Shown in pieces: positions 14,101-26,750 of a stretch of DNA of 64,000 nt. The stretch's first letter is position 1; the number at the start of each line of letters is the position of its first letter. The translations under genes and the position numbers were made by a program. The stretch is from Gorsachius magnificus (lineage: Eukaryota; Chordata; Aves; Pelecaniformes; Ardeidae): positions 105,829,311 to 105,893,310 of the forward strand of contig CM067082.1 of the NCBI GenBank assembly GCA_034008185.1. Reading direction: 5' to 3'. The notes beneath the pieces were generated by a model. It was not told where the DNA came from. It was given only the letters and a program-made list of their open reading frames with translations, and made no database searches.

Positions 14101-17100
14101 AAAGAAAGAAATATCCTGAAGTATGCACAAAGCACATCCCTTTGGCAATGCCATCAAGTCAATGAATTCCTATGAACAGATTAACTGGGACAGTTGTAAC
14201 CTGTCTCTATTCCCATGCCAGATCGCTAATTACCTCCATTTGTTTTCTGTAATGGACTTCTATCTCTGTGGAGGGTTTTTTGCTATGAAAATTTGTCTCA
14301 GTCACAGCAACAGCAAGCCCACATTCAGATTTGTCCCTGCAAGGACAGTCTTTTCTTTTTCACATTTTTGTGCTCCTTGGTCATACGAGGCAGCACCCAC
14401 CACCCAAGCTGCTGCAATCACCTCCCGAACCGAGCTGTTCCTGGGCTCAAACGCATAGAGGCAATGCCGTCACTCAGTTATGCCCATAAAAAATCCAAAG
14501 AGATTTTATTGAGCATGACAGAGTCTTGGGTAAAATTGGTCTTTAGGGCCCAAGATTTTCACAGTTTGTTTCAGTCCCTGTCATGTTTCCCAGCCATAGA
14601 CACTGTGGTGCTATATTCAGTGTGTTTCAACCTCCTCTAGGAACATCAGGCTGCTTTTCCTTCTCAGTCATTTCCTTGGTCTTTTTGAGAAAAGCTGTTT
14701 TAAAATGCTGCATTTTGGAACACTGACAGGTCAGTAAAGGCAGATACTCGTTCTGCCTTTGAGCACTGGCTGCGGCCATGGTGCAGGCAGTACCATGGGA
14801 GCTGAAGTGTTGCAGACCTGCTAGGTTCATGGGGCTCCAAGTTATGCAAACACCAACAACCCATTTTTTCCCCGCCTCTGCACCCCAGGCAAATCCATCT
14901 TTACTCCCTGCCTCCCTCTACTTTTCCTTATTATTGAAGTCTCATGGCTTTTTCTCTTTTAAATTACATTTTTAGAGACTCCATCTCCTCTAAAGAGCAA
15001 ACTGCTGCCAGCCCATCACACCAGTGCCATATCTTCTTGTCAACAAGTAATCGTTTTTTCTGCATCATTTTGTGACTATCCATTTGGCTCATGTTAAAAG
15101 TCACAAACTATTGCTTGCTGATATTTTTATTTTCTATCAAAAGAGAATATGTCATTAATTAACTTTTTGCCTATTTTTCTGAGGAATTAAATGAGCCACA
15201 CAGTTGCCTAGCAATGCAGACACAAACCAGAGTACACATACCACTTCTTGGTAAAAAAACAGAGGAGTATTAACAAAGCAGTGGCAATGACAAGCTTGCA
15301 CACAGTTACAAGCGCAGGTTGGTTAGCACTGTTTTCAGGAATGAGCTTGGTGCCATTTGGCTTGGGAACATTCATCAGTGAAAGAACACGAGCATCTAAT
15401 ATGCAAGCCACCAGCTTGGTAAGGAGCAGTGAGGATACCAGCAGTAACAAGGACTCTGAGATTTAGAGCCATGTATTGGCTACGTTGGTTTCCAATACGT
15501 GACTTTTACCACTCAGGACATCAATGATGTAATCCAGTGACACTCACCGAGGTGTAGGCTTGCAAAAGGCAACAAGGGAACGTGTGGTCTGCTGAGATCA
15601 CATCGTTGAAATCAGCTGGCTTCTAAACACTAACCTTTAGCCCAGCAATTCAAATTACATGACGAATGAGGATTTCAAGACACTGTGATCGTGTCTGTAA
15701 TTGCATCTGAGATGATACGTGGGTGAGGAGGATTCATCTCCCGGTGACTAAAGCTCTGCTGGTAATTCATGATCTATATAACAGATTTATAGCATTAGCA
15801 CGTTGGGGCTTTGCATGAAAGGGGGCTTGTAGGCCAAAGCAATGTTGTGAAGGTGTGAAAACCACAAAGTCTAATTATTGAGGCTGTGATAAGCAGTAAG
15901 ATAACAGAATAATGAGCAGCACATTCTTTGTCTAAATCACTAATAAAGGTTTGCACTATGTACTTTTGGCACTGGAGCAGGGAGGGCACAAAGCAAAAAA
16001 TGGCCAGGTGGGATTTTCAGGGCAAGAAGTGAATATGGTGCTGCTAATTGAAGGAGCTTTCATGGATGCTTAGCACCAGGGGTAACCAGTTAGTTGACTA
16101 GAGGGTGAATAATAGATGCTTAACAGAAAATGATGCACAGAAACAACAGAGTGTATACAGTAGGGAGCAGTAGCACAAATTGTCATAATATGTAGGTTTG
16201 CTGCATTCTTCCTGCATGCTCTCTGGTCACCTGCATAAGGCACATTATTTACTTGGTGGCCCTATGTAAAGTAACCTGTGTCTGCATGACAAACCCTCTA
16301 AAGGTGTGCAGTTGGGTCAGGCTGAGAGAGTGTGGTCCTTTGAAGAGGTGGGATAAGAAACACCCTCTGGAGCAGGCCGTAGAAGAGCAAAAGAGTGAGA
16401 AAAGTTGGTCTGGTACTTGGTAGGATCAAAAAGACAAGAGAGATTTCTGAAACTGCAGAGGGCATGAGGATGTTGTGTGGGAGAAAGTTTCTATAATTAA
16501 AGGTTATTGAGAAATCTGGCTAATGTGGCATACGTGCACAGCTGGCTGCATCTGCTTGGACACGCACATGTCTGCTGTCCTCAGGGGCACATGCTCGGAG
16601 GAGCACGTGCTGAGCCCTTCGCAGGGATTCAGACACTCAGCGCAAAGAGCTCTTAAAGTGTACTGCTGGGGGAGAGGAGCTGAGACTTCCAGCATAAAGA
16701 AGCTGAGAACTGTAAACCTCACTTAAGAACCTCTGCAGTCACCTGAAAACATCATTCAAAGGCTTTCAAGGGAAAGACAGTTTCCAGTTGTCTTTAAAGC
16801 TCCCAAAGTACTTAAGGCTATAGCTATATTGGTAGGTAATGCCTTGCAGGGTGAACAGACCTGTAGCATGATGAAGCTGGAGCTGATAACCACACTGTGC
16901 ATTTGGGGGTGGGTCTGCTTCAGCCAAGTAAACCCCCCTTCATGGAGTAAACCCCCACCATGGTCCCTCAGCTGGTCAGCATGGTCCCTCACTGGCTGGC
17001 AGCTGCATGGCATGGTGTGCATGAGGGGCACCCCTGGAGACCACCTGCAGGTTGAGCATCACCTGAAGAGAGGGCTCATTCCCCTGTGGCTTCTCTATCA

Positions 17101-19784
17101 TGTGAGCCAGTGAAGTGGGGGCCATCTGCAGGTTATAAGATGCACTCTGAATGCAAGCTAAAAAAGCTGACGTGGGCATACGCTGGAAGCGTGCTTCTGG
17201 GCCTGCTGGGATTGCTCTGCACCAGGCGTCCTGGAGACCACCAGGACACTGGCCCATCTCTCACCTCCAAAGCACTCTCCCAAAGTGTTGGAAAGGGATG
17301 GCAAAATGGTGGTGAGAAGAGGGAAATGAGGAGACAGCTGAGGTGGCTTCCCTGCTCCCTCCTTTTCCTCTAGAAAGCACTGAGATGGGTAGGAGGGAGG
17401 GCAGCCCCTGCACCCTCCTCCTCCAGAGGGAAGCTGAACCCCCATTTACCACCTGCTTGGTGGATGTTCAGACCATCAAAAGTCAGAGGATACCCTGAGG
17501 TGAAGCTCTATTGATGTGCATTGCTTTGAGCCAATGAATATTTCATTACTGGAGAGAGAGAGAATATGAATCAATAATTCAGGAATAAGGAAAGGGGAAG
17601 GGATGGGTTTGAACCACCGCTGGAATATGCATTTCACTTTTTGAAACACTTAAACTCTGTGTTTTCTTCAAAGACCACCTTAATTATATATACCTACAAT
17701 CTTTTCAATAAAGTCTTAAAGCCACTATACTCATCAGAGGGACAATCATCCCTTGCCTCGTCATTCTAATCAATGAGCAACATTTAATATAAGGTTTCAA
17801 ACCACAGTTTTCTGCTGCCTTGGGCTGGTGTGAGAGCAAGACACCACAGAAGTGATGGTTGGAGGTGCCTCCTGGAGGTCCTCTCTGATCCAGCCTCTCT
17901 CTGAGGCAGGGGAAGAGAGGAGGGAGAGAAAACGGGGTTAGGAAATGCCAGGAGAGGAAAGAACAACCAGAATTGATTGAACGATAAAGTCACGAGGAGG
18001 AAGGCAACGTCGTTACATTCAACAGCAATGATATTTCTGTTTTCATTTCATTTTGAACTGAGTCTTGAACAAAAAGAGGAGATAAAGGATGGAAGAAAAA
18101 GAGAAGATAAAGGATTACTGGTACAGAAAAAATAATCCTAGTTTTCCAGTGAAGTAAACCAAGTTGCTTCTTCTAAAGCATTAAGCTGAGATCTCAATTT
18201 CCATCTAGAAGTAACTGGAATTTCTGACTGAGTTAGAAGAAACTCATTTTGCCAGACCCATACTTCTTTGCTTGGAAATACTGTTTCAAACTTTCTACTG
18301 CTTAAAAAAACAAAAAAAAATTTGAAATTGTGAAAATATCTTTTTTCCAATAGCATATATTTCAAACCAAAAGTCTTCTGATACAGGGGTTAGAATGCCT
18401 TTATCACAGTAAACTTCAGCAATAGTTTCTCAATGTCTAAAATGGTGGTATCAAAATGAAACATTTTACCTCACCACTCTAAATTTTTTAAATATGGATT
18501 GAAGCTATTTCTTTGTATTACTTGTTTTTGTCCTGAAAAATTACATGAAACATTTTCCCAACCTGCTCCCTCCCTTTGTGGTAATCTGTGCAAGAAGAGC
18601 AACACGCTGTGTTACTTGAAGTGGCAGAACATTGGATTGATGCACATTTTCTTCCATGAACAGCACTTAAAACATTTATCCTGTCCTATGGGGAGAGAAC
18701 TTCTTTATCATCTTGGTTTTAGAGACAAAACTTAATATCACCTGTATGTACAAACGCAGTGCCAGCTTTTGCAATTCCTCTGTAAAACTTTCATCACTTC
18801 AGTAAGAAGCAGAACAAAGGCTGGAATATCTCCTCAGATTTCCTCAAAAAAAAAAAAGAAGAAAACATGGCCTGAGGTGTATTTATTTTGATGAATACAG
18901 ACTACAGGAGAAGTACAGGCATAAGTGGGTTAACTTTAAGCTGACAGGGTAGGGTTAGTCATTAAATAATTAAGCTTGCAAATAAAATCCTGACAAAACT
19001 TCCACTAATTTCAGCAGCATTTGGATTTCACCCCAGGTGCTTTCACAGGAGACACATTTCTTTTTACAGTGAAATAAAAGACAAAGGAAAAAGGTCATTA
19101 AATAGTTCAATATTTGGCACAGCTGTGTTCAAGCCAACACACTTAAACACTAACCTACAGCTTCTCCAATACTATATTTTATCCATACCTCATAGAAAAC
19201 CTGGGGGCCCTTAGCAGGCAGTGGGTGAGCCCAGCACACTGAAGGATCAGGCCCACCATGTCTCCTCCATGTCTCTCATGGACAAGCTTGAAATGGTTAG
19301 GTGTATGTGGGATTAACACCTATAGGTGATTTTTTATGCAGCTCTACTCACAAAAAGTAAATTGTTATTTGAGGAGGAATTGATCTCAGTTAATTCTAGG
19401 CATCAGGACCTGCATCCACCCTAAGGTTGACGTGGCCATCTCAGCTGGTCGCTGCACATCCCTTTATCAGCAATGGACAGAAAAAGGCACTTTAAGGGGT
19501 CACGCTATGAGAAACCAGCTGTGGGCTCCCATGTTTACAGGAATCTTGCCTCGTCTGTCTGAAGGATTGGTGTTAAATTAGGAGAACAAGAAAATAAACA
19601 CACAAAACTTTAAGTGTTTTCTGGGGCTTTCCCAGCTCCTCTAGCATCCTGGGCTGACCCACCAGCGTGACCAGCCTCGAGGCTGGGGGAGCTGGTACAT
19701 CCCAAGGGTCATACCTGCCTCAGGGCTCACCTGCAGTCATGTGTTTGCTTCTTTTAATGCTTCTTCAGTTAATTTTCTTTGCAG
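11138..19784. other. Non-coding region preceding NPSR1 exon 3
   Basis: Probably intronic. No exon or repeat family was recognised by eye. The stretch 15600-15960 is AT-rich with several TAATTA/TTAAT-like motifs and looks calm and repeat-free; it might be a conserved non-coding element, but this cannot be judged without an alignment. Confidence 0.6.
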
Positions 19785-19888
19785 ATTCATTCACAGGACT
19801 CATAAACATAATGACTGACATCATTTGGCGCTACACTGGAGATTTCATGGCTCCTGATATTGTTTGCAGAGTCGTTCGCTACTTCCAG
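19785..19888 (+). CDS. NPSR1: NPSR1 exon 3: TM2, ECL1 and start of TM3
   Basis: A 104-base exon: AG acceptor at 19783-19784 after a T-rich tract, GT donor at 19889-19890. It starts with two bases completing a split Asp codon, then 34 whole codons, ending in phase 0. It encodes SFTGLINIMTDIIWRY in TM2, the first extracellular loop with the conserved WRYTGDF block, and the cysteine of DIVCRVVRY that in class A receptors forms the disulphide to ECL2. The codon at 19823-19825 is ATT (Ile), the site equivalent to human residue 107, where Asn and Ile alleles segregate. The frame stays open upstream through the acceptor to an ATG at 19667; I treat that as chance, because the receptor homology begins exactly at the acceptor. 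Confidence 0.95.
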
Positions 19889-20231
19889 GTATAGAAACCT
19901 TGTGCTCCCCTGCATGCCCAAGCTTGCTTTCTGTCCCCACAGCAATAAACGCTAACAAAAATGCTGTATAGACATTTTTCTAGCATCAGAGATGCTAAAT
20001 GCTGAAAGTGTTCATTTAAAGTTGAAACACTTTTAACTAAAGTGTATTAAATCTTCTAAATTTTGTGGACAAGATAAAGGAAAAAAATCTGGGTGAAAAT
20101 AAAAGGGATTTTTTTCTTTCTTTTTCTTTTTCAGTAAAAGTTTTCAAATATTTCTAGTTCAGTGCTCTCACTGACATTATTTTCTGCAACAAAAGTGTCT
20201 CATCTGCTGCCTTGTATGTCTTCTGCCCCAG

Positions 20232-20325
20232 GTGGTCCTTCTATATGCTTCGACTTACGTCCTTGTGTCACTAAGCATAGACCGGTATCATGCCATAGTT
20301 TACCCAATGAAGTTCTTGCAAGGAG
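20232..20325 (+). CDS. NPSR1: NPSR1 exon 4: TM3, DRY motif and ICL2
   Basis: A 94-base exon flanked by CAG at 20229-20231 and the donor GTAGGA at 20326. It has 31 codons plus the first base of a split Glu codon. It encodes TM3 (VVLLYASTYVLVSLSI) followed by DRYHAIVYPMKFLQG. The DRY triad is the conserved ionic-lock and G-protein-coupling motif, and the second intracellular loop follows it. The segment is nearly identical to what I recall of the mammalian receptor, consistent with strong constraint on this part. The 343-base intron before it is short for this gene, whose mammalian introns are usually much longer. Confidence 0.96.
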
Positions 20326-23300
20326 GTAGGAGAATTTCTGTACCTTGCTATTGCTATGGATGTTACTGGATAGTTTTTTAGTTTCGAAATTCTTAACCTT
20401 CTTGCCATGAATTATTCATTCCTGCTGTAACAACATTTGGACTCCGTTAGTTTTCCAAATGGCAAAGGAGCTGTGGTTTTGAGATTTATTAAGCTGCACT
20501 TAGCCCTCAGCACTTTTTATAAGCATTGTGTTAGCAAAGAATGAAAGGACATTTTAAAAGTATGGAGGTTTTCATTATCTTCCAGCATTTTGAGAAGGTT
20601 ATTATGGGCAAAAGCTATCCCTCGTAGAAGGGACTCTAGGAGCCACAACAACTATTTTGTCTATTTATTCATACTAAAAAATAGCTTGGATAGAGAGTGA
20701 CTGAGACTTCATAAAATAATTTGATAAGACAACTCCAAAAGCTATAGCATATAAGTTTGGATATCTATTGTTTCTTGTAATTTCTTCTATTTGTTATTTT
20801 TACAGCACCCAAATATGTACTGGCTGCTTAGCAGTACAATTGAAAGAACATGATTTCTTTCCTACCGAGCCTAAAGTGGGACATTAAGTATGTTGCACTG
20901 AGTGAATAAACAGAAATAGCAGGTGGGGAGGAAAGGGGACAGCTACAAGAACCACGAGGTCCGGAAGATGCACTTTAATCAGACACAAATATCATTCTTG
21001 TTTTGGAGTAATGATGGCTTTTGACAGCCTGCTTATTCAGGGGATCAGATTAATGGTCCTTTCTGGCCTTAAAAACCTTTGAATCAATCCCAGCCCAGGC
21101 AGCGGTGCAGCTTTGGCAGATGTTAGGGTCTGTAAACTTCAAATACTTTGCAAAATTTAGCCTCATATTCCCCAGCATGCAGACCAACTTTTTCAGGCTG
21201 GGGGGATTGATATCAAGGTTTTCTCAGCAGGTTTTGGGACACGTGGATTGCTCTGCAGCTCCCGCTGATGCTGAGCTGGGCTGGGGAGGGCTCATAAACC
21301 ACCTGAAGCACTGACTGCCGGGTGAGCGGGGTGAGCTGTCAGACAGGCTTCCTGATATTTCTTCTTCATATGTGGTACAGGAAAAGCAGCATTTGTTAAA
21401 TTACCGCCTGGGCCTAGTAAAGAATGTGGCATTAATCTTTGCAAGCCACTTTGAAGCTGAAACAAAACCCCCACCAAGCCACCTCAAATCTTTATAAAAG
21501 CCTTTTTTTAACTCAGTCCTATTTCCTATACCATCAAGTTTTTTCTTTTCTTTTTAAGACTAGAGAAGAGCAGACATTGCACCCAGCCGAGGGGCAGCAG
21601 AGCCATCAACTGGGTGCAGCTTTTGGGGGGGGAAACAGGCCACGGGCAGAGATAACGCTCGCAAAGCCCACCTGCCTCTGGTAAGGGTTGGCTACACACT
21701 GATGGACAAGCAAAGACCGTGTTCAAAGGGAAAGAGGAGGCAGCTGTAAATTCAAAAGAACTATCTAGAGAGGTGTATTTACCATAGCAACGTCCTGGAA
21801 TACACATAAATATTCACCTTTTGCACCCAGCTATTCCTAGCAGGGGTATCATGTGGGGAGCTTTTTAAATGCGCTCTTAGCTGTTCTGTATGCAGAGAAT
21901 GGGGAGATTTATGGAACTTTGTCATTGGTGATGACACAGAGAAACTTTACAAACAGTTCTGAGTCAACTTTTGGCAATTTTCTTTCCAAAATGAAACACT
22001 CATCCCCCCAAATCCTTCAGTCAAGAAACAAAAGAGTTGTTTCTCCTTATCAATTTTATAAATTATGTTTCCATATATATATATGGAAACATAATTTTTT
22101 TTATATATATATATATAAAAAATATAATTTTAGGAAAAAAAATCAAACATTTTGCTTTGAAAATGTCAAACTATGTTTTTTAAGTTGTGGTTTAGTTACT
22201 AGCCTCAAGTCATGTTAAAAACCATTTGCAATGAGCTGTACTTTGCATGGCTTCTAAAAAACCAAACTTAAACAGTTAAATACTTTATTTTCTCTTTGTG
22301 AATGCATAAATGACCACAGAAAGTGCAGGATGTAGAAGAATGATACATTCCAATCCTAATGCTTTTACTATGTGAGGTACCTTACTCAATAACCAAAAGG
22401 GTCATTAAAAAAAAATCATAAAATAAAGATTGAAAAGATAAGAAACTGAGAAGTTATAACAGAATGCATTTTATGAATATTTCACTGTGTTGAAAATGTA
22501 TATGCAAACAGTATACAAACTAAGCAACAGGCACCACAGGACTGCTTAAGTAAAAGACAAAACCCAAGTAAGTGTAAACTGTCCCTTGCATGGCTTTGGG
22601 CTGCAAATGACACCAAAGACCATCAGATCAATAAGATCCTGGAACAGCTCACTCCCTCTGGATTTAAAACCTAATTTTAAGATGGCACTCACTTTATATT
22701 GCATAGCATTGCTGTTCATGGTAGCGGGGAGCAAAACTCCTCATGAGAGGTGCCTCCCCGCCACAGGCTGCTGGGAGCAGGCAGCCGTGCACAAAACCGC
22801 TGGATGGTGGAAGCAGAGCGAAGGGGACGGTGCCATGAAAATGTCCTTTGGGAGAGTCAGTGCCAGAACTCACAATTGAGATTCCCGCTCCAACCCTGGG
22901 CATTAGTCTTAACCACCCCTGTACGAAAAACTCTCCATTTAAAGAGCAATATTGTTTTCCAAGGAAAATACTGAGACTGGCTGAATAGAATATCATATTT
23001 CAAAAGCTGTTATTTATTTGATTCCGTTTATAATTGAAGCAGTTCTATGATTTGCTGACATTTAGAGCATATTAGAGCATTTACAAAAAAAACCAAGATA
23101 AAAAAACCCTGCTTATAAGGCAGCCAATTAACATTAGTTTGATAAAATAAAAATCTTCTTACCTAGATACTCTCAGTGCCCTGTAAAACCCTTTAGACTA
23201 GCAAGGCCATATTCTACCAAACACAAGGGACGTTTAAAAAACAAAATTAAATGAACGTTGCAGGTAAGGTTTTATAAAACACAAAGATAAACTACTACTC

Positions 23301-25141
23301 TTGCCCAACCCAAATTGCCCTCTTTTCTTCAAATCAAACGTGTCACTACACAGTGCAAAAAATAAAATATATTATCCAAGTATGATCTTTTCCACTTAGA
23401 AATAGACAGGTGGGCTCCATCGAGGCTTATAAGTATGTAGCTTAAGTAGCTAGCTCACAACTGAAAAGCCCTTTCTGTCAGGAAATATTTTGTGAAACTT
23501 ACTCTTTTGCTAAGTTTATTCCGTTATGCTTTGGGAAACTTTACAGTTCTACTTTGCCTGTGCAATATTTATAGACTTAATCTAACCCTCTCACTTATGT
23601 AGATGTCATCAGAGTTCCCTTAAGCCCTAGATTAGCAAAACCGTATTTTGCTGAACGTGGGTAGCATTTAAAAATGAGCAGGATAAGTGAATATTTGCAA
23701 CTGATGTTTTATAAAGCATAAAATTACTTTTTGAATGTTTCTCCCACACGCTTTCGTATTGCTTTTTGAGCTCAAGAAGGAAAGACGTTCTTCTTGATAT
23801 GCATAATTTAAAGCGATTTTCTATTTCACACACAACCCCGGGTGTTTTGTAGGACAATAAAGTATTTCAACACCAAAGCTTCCCAGATCAAAAAATCTGT
23901 CCCCATCTGTTCCTCTAGCAATCTGACTCAGGAGAAATAACTGCTGCTGAGAATCACTGGTACTCCACAGATCATCCCTTTTCCCCCACACTTTTTGGCT
24001 AGAGCTACCTGGATTTTAGCCAGAAGATGCAGATTTGTCAAAATGAAAGCCTTGGGGCTGTTTGCTCCAACCCATTCATTTTTACAAAATCTCATGGGTG
24101 ACATCAGGCATCATTTGGTTTCCCACCAGTTTTCCCCACTTGGCAGTGGGGGGGGTCCAGAAGTCAAGGGGAAGCAGTACCCCAAACCTGCCAAGTGTTT
24201 TGGGATCCTTCAGCTTCTGTTCTTCACCATGAGGTCCAGCAGGATCTCTTAGTCAATGTCTGTTGTGGCAGATAAAACAGGGCTGAGCACTTGAGCACCA
24301 TCATCTGCCCTTGTCTCACGGTTAGCAGTCCACCCTTGGCATGGCTTCGGCATATGCCCATCAACAGGAGATGGATTTGGTGCCTGCCATGATCAGAGAA
24401 CTGCAGGAGATGCCCGGGCTCTCCAGGACCATGTTTCTTTGGGACAGTAAAGTTGCAGTGGAGTTAAAGGCAGCCGGTTGTGCAGTTTTGTTCCGACCCT
24501 GACATGAGGCATTTTCTCTTCAGTGATAGGAAATGTTTCGTGAGCTTTCTCACTTCAAGGTGCATCAAAATGTTTAATTTCCAGTCCAAGGATCACATTT
24601 CCCCTGCGAGTACATCCAGTACACTCCAACCTAGTTTACATTTTAAGTAACCCTTCCCAGTCTCAGCCTTCTTCTGTTATCTGTAGCACAAGGACTCCTC
24701 CTTCTTTTCTGTCTCTGTGTCCTCCTACTGACCGCTGCTTTGCTGTGCCAGGGTAAGAGCATGCAGTAGGGCAGGCCTGTGGTCCTTTGCATTCATTAAT
24801 GGTGTTGCCTTGCTGGCATAGCAGAACCATTTACATCTCATGTTTCTGACTTGCTGACCCTGACCAGTGCCTTTCTCATAGCCTTTCAGATTCAATGGGC
24901 CCTTAGCATCTTTAAATAAAACATGTAAAATACAGGGCCTAATGACACGACCTTTTATCATGAGAAAGAGGTGAAATCCCCATTCTCCTCTGCAGTCTTT
25001 TCAGCATCAGCCGGCTGCAGCCCCAAATTCCCTTTCTTCACCCAGTTTTGTCCTCCACCTTGCCTTTCTATCGGTACTGCTACAAGGGGCCAGTGGCACC
25101 AGCACCCCCATTAACACTGTCTGTTTGACTCTGTTGCACAG
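20326..25141 (+). other. NPSR1 intron between exons 4 and 5 (4.8 kb)
   Basis: Bounded by GTAGGA and CAG. Apart from the paired AT-rich palindromes at 22060-22122, I see only unique AT-rich sequence. Open frames in it are short and featureless. Confidence 0.9.
22060..22122. repeat. Two adjacent perfect AT-rich palindromes
   Basis: 22060-22097 is a perfect 38-base inverted repeat: AAATTATGTTTCC arms around an (AT)6 centre. 22097-22122 is a second perfect palindrome, T6-(AT)7-A6. Together they could extrude as hairpins or a cruciform. They lie in the 4.8-kb NPSR1 intron. I see no coding or transposon ends next to them. Confidence 0.9.
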
Positions 25142-25343
25142 AAAGACAGGCGAAAGTTCTTATTGGAGTGGCCTGGAGCCTCTCCTTCCTGTTCTCCATA
25201 CCGACTCTGATTATTTTTGGGAAGCGGCAGCTCTCCAACGGGGAAGTGCAGTGCTGGGCTCTCTGGCCCGATGACTCCTATTGGATACCCTACATGACAG
25301 TGGTGGCTTTCCTGGTGTACTTCATTCCTCTGATCATCATCAG
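25142..25343 (+). CDS. NPSR1: NPSR1 exon 5: TM4, ECL2 and TM5
   Basis: A 202-base exon between the acceptor AG at 25140-25141 and the donor GTAAGC at 25344. Two bases finish the split Glu codon, 66 codons follow, and two bases (AG) start a Ser codon. The product is TM4 (VLIGVAWSLSFLFSIPTL), a second extracellular loop containing GKRQLSNGEVQCWALWPDD, and TM5 (YMTVVAFLVYFIPLIII). The ECL2 cysteine is the partner of the cysteine in exon 3. ECL2 of vasopressin/oxytocin-related receptors shapes the peptide-binding site, so this exon probably carries ligand contacts for neuropeptide S (inference). The sequence is uninterrupted and has typical coding base composition. Confidence 0.96.
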
Positions 25344-26516
25344 GTAAGCCTGAATCGCAGTCAGCAAGCGTGTGGTAAAAGCTGTCAAGTGTGCAATCAG
25401 CTTAATGCTTTAATTTCTACTCATTCATTACAATTTCATTTCCACACCTGCCTTATAGCTGCTTTGGTTTTTATCACATAATGCCTGGGTCACCGTACTT
25501 GCCCTGGGTGTTCTCCATGAGGTATTAATAGCCAGAAACATTTTCTCTAAAAAAGGACTGAATCTCTAAGTGTGTCCACTTATCTCCGCAGCTTCAGGAT
25601 TGAAACATATCTTTATAAAACCAGTATGAACGTCTAGCTATTACAGCAAAACATAATTTTAATAAAAGAACAGGAAACCATACTTAACACTAATTAAACT
25701 AAAATTAACTTAAAGTGCTCTCAAGCTTTGTAGTACTGGAAGAGTGTTTCTTCACTGGGATCGGAAAGAAATCTCCAAGCGTTTGAAGATGCCAACCACT
25801 CCTAAAATACGAGCAAATAAAATTGTACCCATTTTGTAGTGGGAATCCTGAGCTGCAAATATTTTAGACTGATTCACCCAAAATCACAAAGACGATCTGC
25901 AGCAGAATCTATTTTAAACTGAGGTCAACCAATATCACAGACCATGCTTAGCGATCAGTGAATTTTATTGCCTGCATCTGGGGCACTGCCATTAGCTAGT
26001 GTTAAACAAAAATCATCTAGCCATGAGGAGCCATCAATGCAAAGGAGCAGTCAAAAACCAATGTGGAAGGGGAGTGAAGCTTCTTAACTGCCTTGAAAGG
26101 CTGCCCATGGCAGTGACTTGCTGTCTCAGCCCTTTCCTTTCTTTCCCTTTTATTCTCTTTCAGTAGCAAGGTTACAATAGGATTTCTTGGTGTCCATCTC
26201 TTCTTCTCTGTGGCAAAGAAGACTTGCTAGGACTTCTTTTTTGCCCCCTAATTTGATGACACACTGTTTGGGCGCTGAGAGAGGAACTATGTTTCTGTGG
26301 CCCTTGGACATCTCTCTTAGTCAATCTGCTTTTCCAGCAGGAGATGAGCCATGAGTCTCCATTAGCTTCCTGCTCATTAGCACCTCAGGTGATGTGGCGG
26401 GGGGCTGATCTTTTCTAAATGATGACAGGACTGGCTACATAACCTAAATAGTAAAGAGCATGTCACAGTTTCAGTTGCTTTCCAGTTGAGTTGTGCCTTG
26501 AAGTTTCTTACCATTT

Positions 26517-26739
26517 TGTCCTGATTTCAGCTGGGACAGAGTAGCTGGTGTAGTGCTGTGTTTTGGATTTAGGATGAGAATGACGTTGATAACACACTGA
26601 TGGTTTAGTTGTTGCACAAGAAGCTGGGAGGGGGCACAGCCAGGACAGCTGACCCCAACTGGTCAAAGGGCTGTTCCATGCCGTATGACATCATGCTTGG
26701 GGGGAGTTGGCCAGGGGGAGAGTGATTGTTGCTCGGGAT
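26517..26739 (+). mobile_element. Truncated avian endogenous-retrovirus LTR fragment
   Basis: Begins TGTCCTGATTTCAGCTGGGA and contains TAGTGCTGTGTTTTGGATTT, TTGATAACACACTGATG, GCACAAGAAGCTGGGAGG and GACAGCTGACCCCAACTGG. I recognise these as blocks of a common bird LTR. The typical LTR centre between the 'TTAGTTGTTG' and 'GCACAAGAAG' blocks is missing here (about 26616), and the 3' part is lost. No viral coding sequence is attached, so this is a decayed solo-LTR remnant. The assignment to a specific ERV family is from memory and needs a repeat-library search. Confidence 0.75.
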
Positions 26740-26750
26740 AGAGATTAAAT

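Noticed and set aside
16504..17452. Dense overlapping open frames on both strands
   Set aside because: GC-richer patch with few stops; none of the translations shows a domain or splice-compatible exon structure.
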